The notes below the pieces were generated by a model. It was not told the origin of the DNA and searched no databases. It was given only the letters and a program-made list of their open reading frames with translations. Shown here piece after piece: positions 1 to 8,239 of a DNA stretch of 64,000 bases. Position 1 is the stretch's first letter; the number at the start of each line of letters is the position of its first letter. Position numbers and translations under genes: made by a program. Origin of the DNA: Novosphingobium huizhouense (lineage in GTDB: Bacteria > Pseudomonadota > Alphaproteobacteria > Sphingomonadales > Sphingomonadaceae); contig NZ_JAILXZ010000001.1 of the NCBI RefSeq assembly GCF_020179475.1, forward strand, positions 310,001 through 374,000. The letters are read 5' to 3'.

Positions 1-52
1 GGAGCGAGGCAAACCGGGAGAAGCGCTGCGAGGAGCCCGAGGAGGATGTCAT
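1..52 (-). CDS. Possible start of a truncated gene at the window edge
   Basis: On the reverse strand an ATG at 52 opens a frame that runs off the left edge after 17 codons, reading MTSSSGSSQRFSRFASL. It lies about 65 bp past the stop of the FKBP gene on the same strand, after a hairpin. Ser-rich N-terminal tails are common, so no family can be named. It could also be noncoding; the ribosome site is weak. Confidence 0.3.
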   Translation of the reverse strand, partial: MTSSSGSSQRFSRFASL

Positions 53-74
53 CGCAAGCTCTATAGGCAAGCGC

Positions 75-104
75 AAAGTGAAGGGCCAGTGAATAGCCCT
101 TCAC
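75..104 (-). terminator. Hairpin after the FKBP gene
   Basis: Positions 78-86 (GTGAAGGGC) pair perfectly with 96-104 (GCCCTTCAC) around a 9-nt loop. On the reverse strand the stem is followed by CTTTG, so the U-tract is short. It sits 15 bp past the FKBP stop and may end that transcript. The weak U-tract makes it a doubtful intrinsic terminator. Confidence 0.4.
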
Positions 105-119
105 CCGCGCGGCGTGGTG

Positions 120-713
120 TCAGTTCTTGGCCTTGGGGGCGGCGGTCGCGCCGGCCTGCTGCGCGGCCTGCTCCTTCTGCATTTCGGCGCGCATCGCCTC
201 GACTTCGGCGATCGTCTTGGAATCGATCAGCTGGATCTGGAAGACGAGGTCCGAATTGGCCGGGATCTTCTCCGAAGCGTTGGCGCCGTAGCCGAGCGCG
301 GCGGGGATGCAGAGGCGATAGATCGAATCGCGCGGCATCGTCTGCAGCCCTTCGGCGAACCCGGGGATCACCGCGTCGAGGTTGAGCGGCGCGCTGACGT
401 TCTGGTCGAACACCGCGCCGGTCGCGGCGAGGTAGCCGATATAGTTGATCAGCACGAAATCGTTCTTGCCGGGCTTGGGCCCGGTGCCTGCCTTGAGCAC
501 CTGGTAGCCGAGGCCGGAGGCGGTCTTGGCCGAGCAGGTGCGGTACTGCGCGCCGACCGTGGGCATCAGCGGCACGGCGAGAACGTCGGGCGAGGCCGCA
601 GCGGCGGCCGCCGCCGGAGCGGGCGCCGTCTCGGCCGCGCAGGCCGGCGCAGCGGAAAGAGCGAGGGCGAGGAGCGAGGCGAGAGCGCCGTGGCGCGGGA
701 GGGTCGTGATCAT
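120..713 (-). CDS. Secreted FKBP-type peptidyl-prolyl cis-trans isomerase
   Basis: The 197-residue protein catalyses cis-trans isomerisation of proline peptide bonds and should help proteins fold in the periplasm. A signal peptide with an AXA-type end is visible at about residues 1-26, followed by an Ala/Pro-rich linker to about residue 45. The FKBP_C domain covers about 80-165, with the family marks FD (102-103), VIPGF (115-119) and GYG (141-143). The last 30 residues are a charged Ala/Gln tail. It is transcribed divergently from nfu. The ATG at 713 is preferred because it begins the signal peptide. Family is confident; client proteins are unknown. Confidence 0.9.
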   Translation of the reverse strand: MITTLPRHGALASLLALALSAAPACAAETAPAPAAAAAAASPDVLAVPLMPTVGAQYRTCSAKTASGLGYQVLKAGTGPKPGKNDFVLINYIGYLAATGAVFDQNVSAPLNLDAVIPGFAEGLQTMPRDSIYRLCIPAALGYGANASEKIPANSDLVFQIQLIDSKTIAEVEAMRAEMQKEQAAQQAGATAAPKAKN

Positions 714-776
714 GTCGCGCGCCGTATAGCCGTCATGTTACAGTTCTGACAACGCGCACGCCGACGTGGTCCGGGC

Positions 777-827
777 CTTGCTTCCCTTTCATGGAGACGG
801 GCCAACGAGGCTGGCCCAGGAAGCAAG
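777..827 (+). promoter_or_regulatory. Nested inverted repeat in the nfu leader
   Basis: An outer 9-bp stem (777-785 CTTGCTTCC with 819-827 GGAAGCAAG) encloses an inner 6-bp stem (799-804 GGGCCA with 812-817 TGGCCC, 7-nt loop). It lies between the FKBP and nfu start codons, about 60 bp before nfu. It could fold in the nfu mRNA or act as a DNA operator. There is no U-tract on either side, so a terminator is unlikely. The function is not known. Confidence 0.4.
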
Positions 828-885
828 CCGCCTCGCCCCACGATCGGCCCTTGACCCGCCTCTCGCCCGGCCTACATGCAAGGCC

Positions 886-1461
886 ATGTTCATCGAAACC
901 GAGACCACCCCGAACCCGGCAACCCTGAAGTTCCTTCCGGGCGAACTGGTCATGGCCGCAGGCACGCGCGAATTCACCTCTCCCGAGGAGGCCGAGGCCT
1001 CGCCGCTGGCGCAGGCGCTGTTCGACCTCGGCGACGTGACCGGGGTGTTCTATGGCCGCGACTTCGTGTCGGTGACGATCGCGCCGGGCGCGCAGTGGGC
1101 CGACGTCAAGCCGCAGGTGCTTTCGCTGCTGCTCGACCACTTCGTCAGCGCTGCGCCCCTGTTCGTCGGCGGTTCGGCGAGCGGCATCGCGGTGCCGGGC
1201 GAGGACGCCGACTTCGGCGACGATCCGGCCGACGCCGACGTGGTCGCGCAGATCAAGGACCTGATCGAGACCCGCGTGCGCCCGGCGGTGGCCAACGACG
1301 GCGGCGACATCGTCTATCGCGGCTTCCGCGAAGGCGTGGTCTACCTGCAGATGCAGGGCGCCTGCTCGGGCTGCCCTTCTTCGACCGCGACGCTCAAGCA
1401 CGGCATCGAGAGCCTGCTCAAGCACTACGTCCCCGAAGTTACCGAAGTCCGCGCCGCCTGA
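886..1461 (+). CDS. Nfu-type iron-sulfur cluster scaffold protein
   Basis: This 191-residue NifU-family protein carries and delivers Fe-S clusters to client apoproteins. Residues 1-90 form the Nfu N-terminal domain, opening with the typical [11 protein letters not shown] stretch. Residues 115-185 form the NifU C-terminal domain with the cluster-binding pair Cys150-x2-Cys153 in GACSGCPSS. The frame is open further upstream to 766, but the ATG at 886 fits the family start exactly. It begins a forward series with the nitroreductase, tsaB and rimI. Fe-S clients elsewhere in the window include MiaB, MutY, SoxR and MoaA. Confidence 0.93.
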   Translation: MFIETETTPNPATLKFLPGELVMAAGTREFTSPEEAEASPLAQALFDLGDVTGVFYGRDFVSVTIAPGAQWADVKPQVLSLLLDHFVSAAPLFVGGSASGIAVPGEDADFGDDPADADVVAQIKDLIETRVRPAVANDGGDIVYRGFREGVVYLQMQGACSGCPSSTATLKHGIESLLKHYVPEVTEVRAA

Positions 1462-1483
1462 GGCCGAAGGAACCGACCAGACA

Positions 1484-2077
1484 ATGTCCCAGCCGCTCTC
1501 CGACGCCGCGCTCGACCAGCTGTTCCGCACCGCCCGGACCTACAACGGGTTCCTCGACAAGCCGGTCAGCGAAGCGCAGTTGCACCAGATCTGGGACCTG
1601 ATGAAGTTCGGCCCGACGTCGGCCAACCAGATGCCGGCGCGGCTGGTATGGTGCGTCTCGGATGCGGCGAAGGAAAAGCTCGCCGCGCTCGCCGGCGGGA
1701 CCAATCCCGACAAGATCCGCAAGGCGCCGGTGACGGTGATCATCGGCATGGATCTCGACTTCCACGAGCAGCTGCCGTGGCTGTTCCCGCACACCGACGC
1801 GAAGAGCTGGTTCGACGGCAACGAGCCCCTGCGCGAGGTGTCGGCGATGCGCAACTCGACGCTGCAGGGCGCCTACTTCATCGTGGCGGCACGCGCCGTC
1901 GGGCTCGATACCGGGCCGATGTCGGGCTTCGACAATGCCGCGGTCGACGCCGCCTTCTTCGCCGACACGCCGAGGGTCCGGTCGAACTTCATCTCGACCC
2001 TGGGCTATGGCGATCCGGCGACGATCTTCGAGCGCTCGCCGCGCCCGGATTTCCCGACCTTCAACCGCATCGCCTGA
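1484..2077 (+). CDS. Nitroreductase-family protein, RutE-like
   Basis: A 197-residue protein matching the malonic semialdehyde reductase (RutE) branch of the FMN-dependent nitroreductase fold. The family reduces malonic semialdehyde to 3-hydroxypropionate with NAD(P)H in uracil breakdown. Recognisable stretches are the [10 protein letters not shown] start region, [11 protein letters not shown], and a C-terminal FISTLGYGD segment. It is full length. No other rut gene is nearby, so its physiological substrate here is uncertain and a general quinone, nitro or aldehyde reductase role is possible. It starts 22 bp after nfu. Confidence 0.82.
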   Translation: MSQPLSDAALDQLFRTARTYNGFLDKPVSEAQLHQIWDLMKFGPTSANQMPARLVWCVSDAAKEKLAALAGGTNPDKIRKAPVTVIIGMDLDFHEQLPWLFPHTDAKSWFDGNEPLREVSAMRNSTLQGAYFIVAARAVGLDTGPMSGFDNAAVDAAFFADTPRVRSNFISTLGYGDPATIFERSPRPDFPTFNRIA

Positions 2078-2095
2078 CCAGGAAGGCCCGAAAGC

Positions 2096-2719
2096 TTGCG
2101 CCGCCTGGTGATCGACAGCGCGACGGAGGCCTGCTCGGTCGCGCTGTTCGACGATGCGCGACTGGTGGCGGGCGAATGCGCCATGCTCGGCCGCGGCCAT
2201 GCCGAACGGCTCGTGCCGATGGTGGCCGCGCTGCCCGGCAAGGGGCGCGCCGAGGCCATCGCGGTCGATCTCGGCCCCGGCAGCTTCACCGGCATCCGCG
2301 TCGGCCTCGCCGCGGCGCGTGCGCTCGCGCTCGCCTGGGGCGTGCCGGTGGCGGGCTACGACAGTCTTTCGCTGCTCGCCGCGATGGCGGCGCAGGCGCA
2401 TCCCGGCCACAGCATCGACGTCGTCACCACGGGCGGCCACGGCGAATGGTTCTTCCGCGCCTTCGATGCCGCAGGCGCCCCGCTCGCGCCGCTGCTCTCG
2501 GCTGCGCCCGAGGCGGTCGCGGCGCAATCGCGCGGCGCCGTCATCGCCGGCAGCCAGGCCGAGGCGCTGGCCGCGTTGCGTCAGGCGGCCCCTGCCGCAA
2601 TCCTGCCGCTGTGGCCCGACGCGCAGCGCTTCGACCTGCTGCCGGCAGGTCTGCTCACCACCGAGACCCACGCGCGCTACGGCCGACCGCCCGACGCGCG
2701 CCTGCCGGGCGCTGCCTGA
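2096..2719 (+). CDS. tsaB: tRNA threonylcarbamoyladenosine synthesis protein TsaB
   Basis: TsaB (207 residues) is the non-catalytic partner of TsaD in making t6A at position 37 of ANN-decoding tRNAs. It has the ASKHA-type N-terminus (LVIDSATEACSVAL) and the family motif DLGPGSFTGIRVG (58-70). The start is a TTG at 2096, the only one that gives the standard N-terminus. It is followed 10 bp later by rimI. The tsaB-rimI pairing is common in bacteria. Confidence 0.93.
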   Translation: MRRLVIDSATEACSVALFDDARLVAGECAMLGRGHAERLVPMVAALPGKGRAEAIAVDLGPGSFTGIRVGLAAARALALAWGVPVAGYDSLSLLAAMAAQAHPGHSIDVVTTGGHGEWFFRAFDAAGAPLAPLLSAAPEAVAAQSRGAVIAGSQAEALAALRQAAPAAILPLWPDAQRFDLLPAGLLTTETHARYGRPPDARLPGAA

Positions 2720-2729
2720 CCGACCGGCC

Positions 2730-3188
2730 ATGATGGACGATCTCGACCGCATCATGCTGGTGATGGACGAGGCGTTCGCGCCCGAATACGGCGAGGCCTG
2801 GAACCGCCGGCAGGTAGGCGACGCGCTGGTCATGCCCGGCACCCGCTACGGCCTGATCACCGCCGAAGGCCGACCCAACGTGCGCCGGGACGACACGGTC
2901 GCCGGCTTCTACCTGTCGCGCCGAATCCTGGACGAGGAAGAACTTCTTCTGTTCGCGATTGCACCTGCCTTTCGCCGCAGGGGTCTTGGTCATGCGTTGC
3001 TGCAGCGTTTCATCGCGGATGCAAGAAGTGACGGGATGCAGCGTCTGTTTCTCGAGATGCGCGCGGGCAATCCGGCGGGTCATCTTTACCTGGCGCACGG
3101 TTTCGTGCCGGTCGGACGGCGGCCGAACTACTACCGGACAAGCGACGGATCGCGCCTCGACGCGATCAGCCATGCGCTCGACCTGTGA
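2730..3188 (+). CDS. rimI: Ribosomal protein S18 alanine N-acetyltransferase RimI
   Basis: A 152-residue GNAT acetyltransferase that uses acetyl-CoA to acetylate protein N-termini, classically that of ribosomal protein S18. The acetyl-CoA loop FRRRGLGHAL is at 81-90, followed by the LEMRAGNPAGHLYLAHGFVP region typical of RimI. Two adjacent ATGs (2730 and 2733) are possible starts; both lie just after the tsaB stop. The link to tsaB supports RimI over a general GNAT. Confidence 0.87.
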   Translation: MMDDLDRIMLVMDEAFAPEYGEAWNRRQVGDALVMPGTRYGLITAEGRPNVRRDDTVAGFYLSRRILDEEELLLFAIAPAFRRRGLGHALLQRFIADARSDGMQRLFLEMRAGNPAGHLYLAHGFVPVGRRPNYYRTSDGSRLDAISHALDL

Positions 3189-3256
3189 TTAATCGCAGGT
3201 TTTTCAGAGAATTATGAATTTTCGGTCATTCTGCCGAATCCGAGCGGTCAATACAG

Positions 3257-3284
3257 TTGTTTCTTTGTTGTAACGGCCTATAAA
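3257..3284 (+). promoter_or_regulatory. Putative promoter of the mucR-type gene
   Basis: TTGTTT (3257-3262) and TATAAA (3279-3284) are spaced 16 bp apart in the relatively AT-rich 169-bp gap between rimI and the MucR gene. This would place the transcript start near 3291, about 65 bp before the ATG. MucR/Ros regulators often repress their own promoters at AT-rich sites, so autoregulation here is plausible but not shown. Confidence 0.5.
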
Positions 3285-3357
3285 GACCTCATCTTCGCAA
3301 GAGTCGAAAGCGCCATCCGCTGCATCGCAGCAATGGTAGAGAAAAAGGGTCGAAAAT

Positions 3358-3798
3358 ATGGCTGAAATTGAACACGATATGCGCGAAACGCTGATCACCC
3401 TCACCTCGGACATCGTTGCCGCGCACGTGAGCAACAACAGCGTGGCGGTCGGTGACCTGCCGACGCTGATCTCCAACGTCTATTCGGCGCTGGCCGGGAT
3501 CAATACCAACGAACCGAGCAGTGAACCCGCGCCCGAGCCGGCAGTTTCCATTCGCGCCTCGGTGAAGAACGATCACATCGTCTGCCTCGAGGACGGCAAG
3601 AAGCTGAAGATGCTCAAGCGCCATCTTGCGACGCGCTACAACATGACCCCGGAACAGTATCGCGCGCGCTGGAACCTGCCCGCCGACTATCCGATGGTCG
3701 CGCCGGCCTATGCCGAGAAGCGCCGCGAGCTCGCCAAGAAGATCGGCCTCGGCCGTAAGCCCGCGCCCAAGCGTGGTCGCGCCAAGACGGCAGCCTGA
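3358..3798 (+). CDS. MucR/Ros-family transcriptional regulator
   Basis: A 146-residue DNA-binding regulator of the alphaproteobacterial MucR/Ros family, which binds AT-rich promoters and controls envelope polysaccharide, motility and cell-cycle genes. The N-terminal half (1-50) contains the oligomerisation region. The Ros-type domain spans about 72-130. Of the four zinc ligands of Ros, only Cys76 and His89 are kept: the second Cys position is Asp79 and the second His position is Arg93. The motif MTPEQYRARWNLPADYPMVA is intact. It is monocistronic, with its own promoter and a strong terminator. Family is certain; target genes are not known. Confidence 0.9.
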   Translation: MAEIEHDMRETLITLTSDIVAAHVSNNSVAVGDLPTLISNVYSALAGINTNEPSSEPAPEPAVSIRASVKNDHIVCLEDGKKLKMLKRHLATRYNMTPEQYRARWNLPADYPMVAPAYAEKRRELAKKIGLGRKPAPKRGRAKTAA

Positions 3799-3832
3799 TC
3801 TCCACGGGATCTGAAGCTTGCCCGGTTGAAGA

Positions 3833-3872
3833 AATGGCCTGCCGGTCTATGATCGGCGGGCCATTTTTCTTT
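3833..3872 (+). terminator. Rho-independent terminator after the MucR gene
   Basis: A 12-bp stem (3833-3844 with 3854-3865, one G-T wobble) with a 9-nt loop is followed by TTTCTTT. It separates the MucR gene from fur, which starts 14 bp later. Confidence 0.85.
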
Positions 3873-3886
3873 GCAACGGACCGACA

Positions 3887-4309
3887 GTGCACCAGGCCAT
3901 CGACATCGAAGCTCTCTGCGCGGAACGCGGCCTGCGGATCACCGACCAGCGCCGGGTGATCGCCAAGGTCCTGTCCGAAAGCACCGACCACCCCGACGTC
4001 GAGAAGCTGCACGAGCGCGCCGCCGCGGTCGATCCGCGCATCTCGATCGCCACGGTCTACCGCACCGTGCGCCTGTTCGAGGAAGCGGGCATCCTCGACC
4101 GCCACGATTTCGGCGACGGCCGCGCCCGCTACGAGGCGACGCCCGAAGCGCACCACGACCACCTGATCGATGTCGAGACCGGCAAAGTGATCGAGTTCGT
4201 CGATCCCGAGCTCGAAGCGCTGCAGCGCCAGATCGCGGAGAAGCTGGGCTATCGCCTGGTCGATCACCGCATGGAACTCTACGGCGTCAAGCTTGACCGC
4301 GACAGCTGA
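3887..4309 (+). CDS. fur: Fur-family metal-responsive repressor
   Basis: A 140-residue Fur-family regulator, a DNA-binding repressor that senses Fe(II) or, in some alphaproteobacteria, Mn(II). The winged helix covers about 1-80 (ISIATVYRTVRLFEEAGI), and the dimer domain carries the metal motif HHDHL (89-93). The structural-zinc CxxC of classical Fur is replaced by DVET, as is usual in alphaproteobacterial Fur/Mur. The start is GTG at 3887. Its end overlaps plsC by 17 nt. Whether it senses iron or manganese cannot be decided from sequence. Confidence 0.88.
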   Translation: MHQAIDIEALCAERGLRITDQRRVIAKVLSESTDHPDVEKLHERAAAVDPRISIATVYRTVRLFEEAGILDRHDFGDGRARYEATPEAHHDHLIDVETGKVIEFVDPELEALQRQIAEKLGYRLVDHRMELYGVKLDRDS

Positions 4310-5162
4310 TCGCGCGGTCGGCCCCGAACGCGGGGCGCCGATCGACTTTGCCGGCAAGGTCCGCATCGGCCTGCGCGCGCTCGGACTCTTCCTCGCACTG
4401 CTGGTCTGCGTTCCGCTGCACTACGTGTGGCGCACCGTCCATTACGGCTCGCCGATGCCGATGCTGTTCCTGCGCATGGCGGCGCGGCTGGTCGGCGCGC
4501 GGGTGCGCACCCACGGCACGCACTTGCGCCGCGACGTGTTCTTCATCGCCAACCATGTCTCGTGGGTCGACATCCTCGCGCTTGCCGGGGCGAGCGGCAC
4601 CGCCTTCGTCGCCAAGGCCGAGCTCGAGCGCGCGCCGGTGGTCGGCTGGCTGTCCAAGCTCAACCGCACCGTCTTCGTCAGCCGCGAGGACCGCATGGGC
4701 GTGGCCGACCAGATCAACCGGCTGAAGGAAGCGCTTGCCGACAACTGGTCGGTGACGGTGTTCCCGGAAGGCACCACGACCGACGGACAGTCGCTGCTGC
4801 CGTTCAAGACCGCGATGCTGCGCGTGCTCGAACCGCCGCCACCCGGCGTGCTGGTCCAGCCGGTGGTGCTGCACTATGGCCCGGTCGCCGAATGGATCGG
4901 CTGGATCGGCGAGGAAAGCGGCCTCGCCAACGCGCTGCGGGTGCTGGCGCGCAAGGGCAGTTTCCGGCTCGACGTGCATTATCTCGAGCCGTTCCACCCG
5001 CGCGACCATCCGGGGCGCAAGGCCATCGCCGCACAGGCGCGCGCGCAGATCGAGCCGGCGCTGGAGGCCGCGCTGGGCAAACGCTTACGCCCATTTGCGC
5101 TCGACGTGCCACAAGTGCGCTTCGCCGCGCCTGCGCCGGTCTCCGAGCCCGCAGAGGGCTAG
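4293..5162 (+). CDS. 1-acyl-sn-glycerol-3-phosphate acyltransferase (PlsC family)
   Basis: This inner-membrane enzyme (289 residues) adds the second acyl chain to lysophosphatidate in phospholipid synthesis. One membrane segment is clear at about 27-46. The acyltransferase motifs are NHVSWVD (H88-x4-D93) and FPEGTT (157-162). The TTG at 4293 overlaps fur, so the two are probably translationally coupled; a later start is possible but would cut into the membrane segment. Some members of the family transfer acyl groups to ornithine lipids, which cannot be excluded. Confidence 0.86.
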   Translation: MTATADRAVGPERGAPIDFAGKVRIGLRALGLFLALLVCVPLHYVWRTVHYGSPMPMLFLRMAARLVGARVRTHGTHLRRDVFFIANHVSWVDILALAGASGTAFVAKAELERAPVVGWLSKLNRTVFVSREDRMGVADQINRLKEALADNWSVTVFPEGTTTDGQSLLPFKTAMLRVLEPPPPGVLVQPVVLHYGPVAEWIGWIGEESGLANALRVLARKGSFRLDVHYLEPFHPRDHPGRKAIAAQARAQIEPALEAALGKRLRPFALDVPQVRFAAPAPVSEPAEG

Positions 5163-5203
5163 CTCTTCACCCCCCTTGCGAAATCGCGTAAGGGGCGCGG
5201 CTT

Positions 5204-6538
5204 ATGTCCACTCCGACTCCCCCCCGGACGTTCCACGTCAAGAGCTTCGGCTGCCAGATGAACGTCTACGACGGCGAGCGCATGGCCGAACTGCTCGCTG
5301 CGCAAGGCATGACGGCAGCCGATGCGCGCGACGAGGCCGATCTCGTCGTGCTCAACACCTGCCATATCCGCGAGAAGGCGACCGAGAAGGTCTATTCGGA
5401 CATCGGCCGGCTGCGGCGCGACGACGGGACCAGCCCGCTGATCGCGGTGGCGGGCTGCGTCGCGCAGGCCGAGGGCGAGGAGATCATGGCGCGCGCGCCG
5501 GCGGTCAAGGTCGTGGTGGGGCCGCAGGCCTATCATCGGCTGCCCGACATGGTGGCGCAAGCCGCCGCCGGCAAGCGCGCGACCGAAACCGACATGCCGG
5601 CCGAGGCCAAGTTCGCCGCCTTGCCCAAGCGGCGTCGCTCGGGTCCGAGCGCGTTCCTGACGGTGCAGGAAGGCTGCGACAAGTTCTGCACTTATTGCGT
5701 GGTGCCCTATACCCGCGGCGCGGAAATCAGCCGCCCCTTCGCCGACCTCGTCGAGGAGGCGAAGCTGCTGGCGGCGGGCGGCGCGCGCGAGATCACGCTG
5801 CTGGGCCAGAACGTCAACGCGTGGGAAGGCGAGGACGACAAGGGCCGCGCCGTCGGGCTCGACGGGCTGATCCGCGCGCTCGCCACCGATCCCGACCTTG
5901 CGCGCATCCGCTATACCACCAGCCATCCCAACGACATGACCGAGGGGCTGATCGCCGCGCACGGCGAAGTCGACAAGCTGATGCCGTTCCTCCACCTGCC
6001 GGTGCAGGCGGGCAACGACCGCGTGCTCAGGGCGATGAACCGCAGCCACACCGTAGAAAGCTACCTGAAGGTGCTCGAGCGGGTGCGCGCGGCGCGGCCG
6101 GATATCGCACTTTCGGGCGACTTCATCGTCGGTTTCCCGGGCGAGACCCAGCAGGAATTCGAGGACACGCTGCGCCTCGTCGACGCGGTCGGCTATGCCC
6201 AGGCATTCAGCTTCAAGTATTCGGCGCGCCCCGGCACCCCTGCCGCGACCATGCCCGACCATGTCCCGGCAGCGGTGATGGACGAGCGGCTCCGGCTGCT
6301 TCAGGACGCGCTCAACCGCGACCAGCACGCGTTCAACGCGGCGAGCGTCGGGCGGACCTGCGACGTCCTGGTCGAGCGGCGCGGCCGCCACGAAGGGCAG
6401 TGGCTGGGCAAGTCGCCGTGGCTGCAGTCGGTGCATTTCACCGGCGAGGCGCAGATCGGCGATCTCGTGCGCGTCGAACTGGTGGAGGCCGGGCCGAACT
6501 CGCTGGCGGGCAAGGTGCTGGCCAAGGTCGCTGCCTGA
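5204..6538 (+). CDS. miaB: tRNA-2-methylthio-N6-dimethylallyladenosine synthase MiaB
   Basis: A 444-residue radical-SAM methylthiotransferase that converts i6A37 to ms2i6A37 in tRNA. The N-terminal UPF0004 domain holds the auxiliary 4Fe-4S cysteines C17, C53 and C85. The radical-SAM triad C158-x3-C162-x2-C165 follows (GCDKFCTYC), and a TRAM domain covers about the last 65 residues. It leads the miaB-phoH-ybeY-corC series common in proteobacteria. Length and all six cluster cysteines are normal. Confidence 0.96.
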   Translation: MSTPTPPRTFHVKSFGCQMNVYDGERMAELLAAQGMTAADARDEADLVVLNTCHIREKATEKVYSDIGRLRRDDGTSPLIAVAGCVAQAEGEEIMARAPAVKVVVGPQAYHRLPDMVAQAAAGKRATETDMPAEAKFAALPKRRRSGPSAFLTVQEGCDKFCTYCVVPYTRGAEISRPFADLVEEAKLLAAGGAREITLLGQNVNAWEGEDDKGRAVGLDGLIRALATDPDLARIRYTTSHPNDMTEGLIAAHGEVDKLMPFLHLPVQAGNDRVLRAMNRSHTVESYLKVLERVRAARPDIALSGDFIVGFPGETQQEFEDTLRLVDAVGYAQAFSFKYSARPGTPAATMPDHVPAAVMDERLRLLQDALNRDQHAFNAASVGRTCDVLVERRGRHEGQWLGKSPWLQSVHFTGEAQIGDLVRVELVEAGPNSLAGKVLAKVAA

Positions 6539-6669
6539 GGCGCATTTCGCACAACCCTGTGCAAATCGTCGCGCGCTGCCGCCTTTTCGCAGGAGGCTGT
6601 CTTGCGCCGGCAACATCGCGCCCTAATCTCCGCCCTGTCCCCGGCGAAAGGAGCACGCTTCCCCTCGAT

Positions 6670-7719
6670 ATGGCTCGCAAATTCCCTCGCGCTCCCGAAG
6701 CGCATCGCGATCCTGGCTCCTCGGGCATGGAGCCGCATCGTCCGGACCTGCACCGGCGCGCGCGGGTCGAGGTGGAATTCGACGAGCAGACCGTCCTGGG
6801 AGCGCTGTTCGGCCAGTTCGACCAGAACCTCGTCCAGATCGAGAACCGCCTCGGCGTCTATATCTCGGCGCGCGGCAACCGCGTGCAGATCGAAGGCCCG
6901 GACGATTCGGTCGCCCGCGCGCGCGACGTGCTCAAGGGCATGCACCAGCGGCTGCTGACGGGACAGGAGGTCGACGCCGGCGCGGTCGAAGCACTGATCA
7001 TGATGTCGAACGAACCAACGCTCGAAGGGATCATCACCGGCGCCCCCGACGGCGCGCCGCCGATCATGATTCGCACCCGCAAGAAGACGATCGTTCCGCG
7101 CAGCGCGACGCAGATCGAATACATGCGCGCGCTGGTCAAGGAGGACGTGATCTTCGCGCTCGGCCCGGCAGGCACCGGCAAGACCTACCTCGCGGTGGCG
7201 CAGGCGGTGGCGCAGCTGATCAGCGGCAGCGTGCAGCGGCTGATCCTGTCGCGCCCGGCGGTCGAGGCCGGGGAACGGCTGGGCTTCCTGCCCGGCGACA
7301 TGAAGGAGAAGGTCGATCCCTATCTCCGCCCGCTCTACGACGCGCTCTACGACTGCATGCCGCCCGAGCAGGTCGAGCGAAGGCTCGCCTCGGGCGAGAT
7401 CGAGATCGCGCCGATCGCGTTCATGCGCGGGCGCACGCTGGCCGACGCCTTCGTCATCCTCGACGAAGCGCAGAACACCACGCCGGCGCAGATGAAGATG
7501 TTCCTCACCCGCTTCGGCCAGAACAGCCGCATGGTGATCTGCGGCGACCCCAAGCAGGTCGACCTGCCGGGCGGCGTCAACGCCAGCGGGCTTGCCGACG
7601 CGGTCGGCCGGCTCGAGGGCATCGAAGGGATCGGCACGGTGCGCTTCTCGACCGCCGACGTCGTGCGACACCCGATCGTCGGGCGCATCGTCGAGGCCTA
7701 CGAAGGGACCAACGCTTGA
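6670..7719 (+). CDS. phoH: PhoH family ATPase
   Basis: A 349-residue P-loop NTPase with a KH-like N-terminal region (about 40-100) and a PhoH domain. Walker A is GPAGTGKT (155-162); Walker B includes FVILDEAQNTTPAQ. The family is linked to RNA metabolism and phosphate starvation, and it is usually next to ybeY, as here. The reading frame is open far upstream through miaB, but the ATG at 6670 gives the usual length. The exact substrate of PhoH is not established. Confidence 0.93.
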   Translation: MARKFPRAPEAHRDPGSSGMEPHRPDLHRRARVEVEFDEQTVLGALFGQFDQNLVQIENRLGVYISARGNRVQIEGPDDSVARARDVLKGMHQRLLTGQEVDAGAVEALIMMSNEPTLEGIITGAPDGAPPIMIRTRKKTIVPRSATQIEYMRALVKEDVIFALGPAGTGKTYLAVAQAVAQLISGSVQRLILSRPAVEAGERLGFLPGDMKEKVDPYLRPLYDALYDCMPPEQVERRLASGEIEIAPIAFMRGRTLADAFVILDEAQNTTPAQMKMFLTRFGQNSRMVICGDPKQVDLPGGVNASGLADAVGRLEGIEGIGTVRFSTADVVRHPIVGRIVEAYEGTNA

Positions 7720-8219
7720 GCGCGCCGGTTCTCGAGATCGACATCGATCCGGTTTGGGGCGATGCGACCGACTGGGAGGCGCTGGCCAACCGCGCCGCCG
7801 AAGCGACCGCGCAGGTCGCGCCTGAGCTTGCCCACGACAACCTGCTGGTGAGCCTGGTCATGGCCGACGACGAGGAAGTCCACGCGCTCAACAAGCAGTG
7901 GCGGGCCAAGGACAAGCCGACCAACGTGCTGTCGTTTCCGATGCTCTCGCGCGCGGAAGTGCTGGTCGCAGGGGCCAACGAAGGCGCGCCGGGCATGCTC
8001 GGCGACCTGATCCTCGCGCATGGCGTGTGCCGACGCGAGGCGGCCGAAAAGGGAGTCTCGGTGGAAGTCCACGCGAGCCACTTGGTCGTCCATGGCCTGC
8101 TCCACCTCGCGGGGCACGACCACGAACTGGGCGAGCGCGAAGCCGAGGAAATGGAAGATCTGGAGCGGAAGGCGCTTGCACTGATCGGCATCGCGGACCC
8201 ATATGCGGTCGAAGATTGA
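7716..8219 (+). CDS. ybeY: Endoribonuclease YbeY (rRNA maturation factor)
   Basis: A 167-residue zinc-dependent single-strand endoribonuclease acting in 16S rRNA 3'-end maturation and ribosome quality control. The metal motif H3xH5xH is present as HGLLHLAGHDH, with His126, His130 and His136. A TTG start at 7716 overlaps the phoH stop by 4 nt (TTGA), indicating coupling. Length is normal. Confidence 0.94.
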   Translation: MSAPVLEIDIDPVWGDATDWEALANRAAEATAQVAPELAHDNLLVSLVMADDEEVHALNKQWRAKDKPTNVLSFPMLSRAEVLVAGANEGAPGMLGDLILAHGVCRREAAEKGVSVEVHASHLVVHGLLHLAGHDHELGEREAEEMEDLERKALALIGIADPYAVED

Positions 8220-8239
8220 CCAACAGGGGACAAACACCA

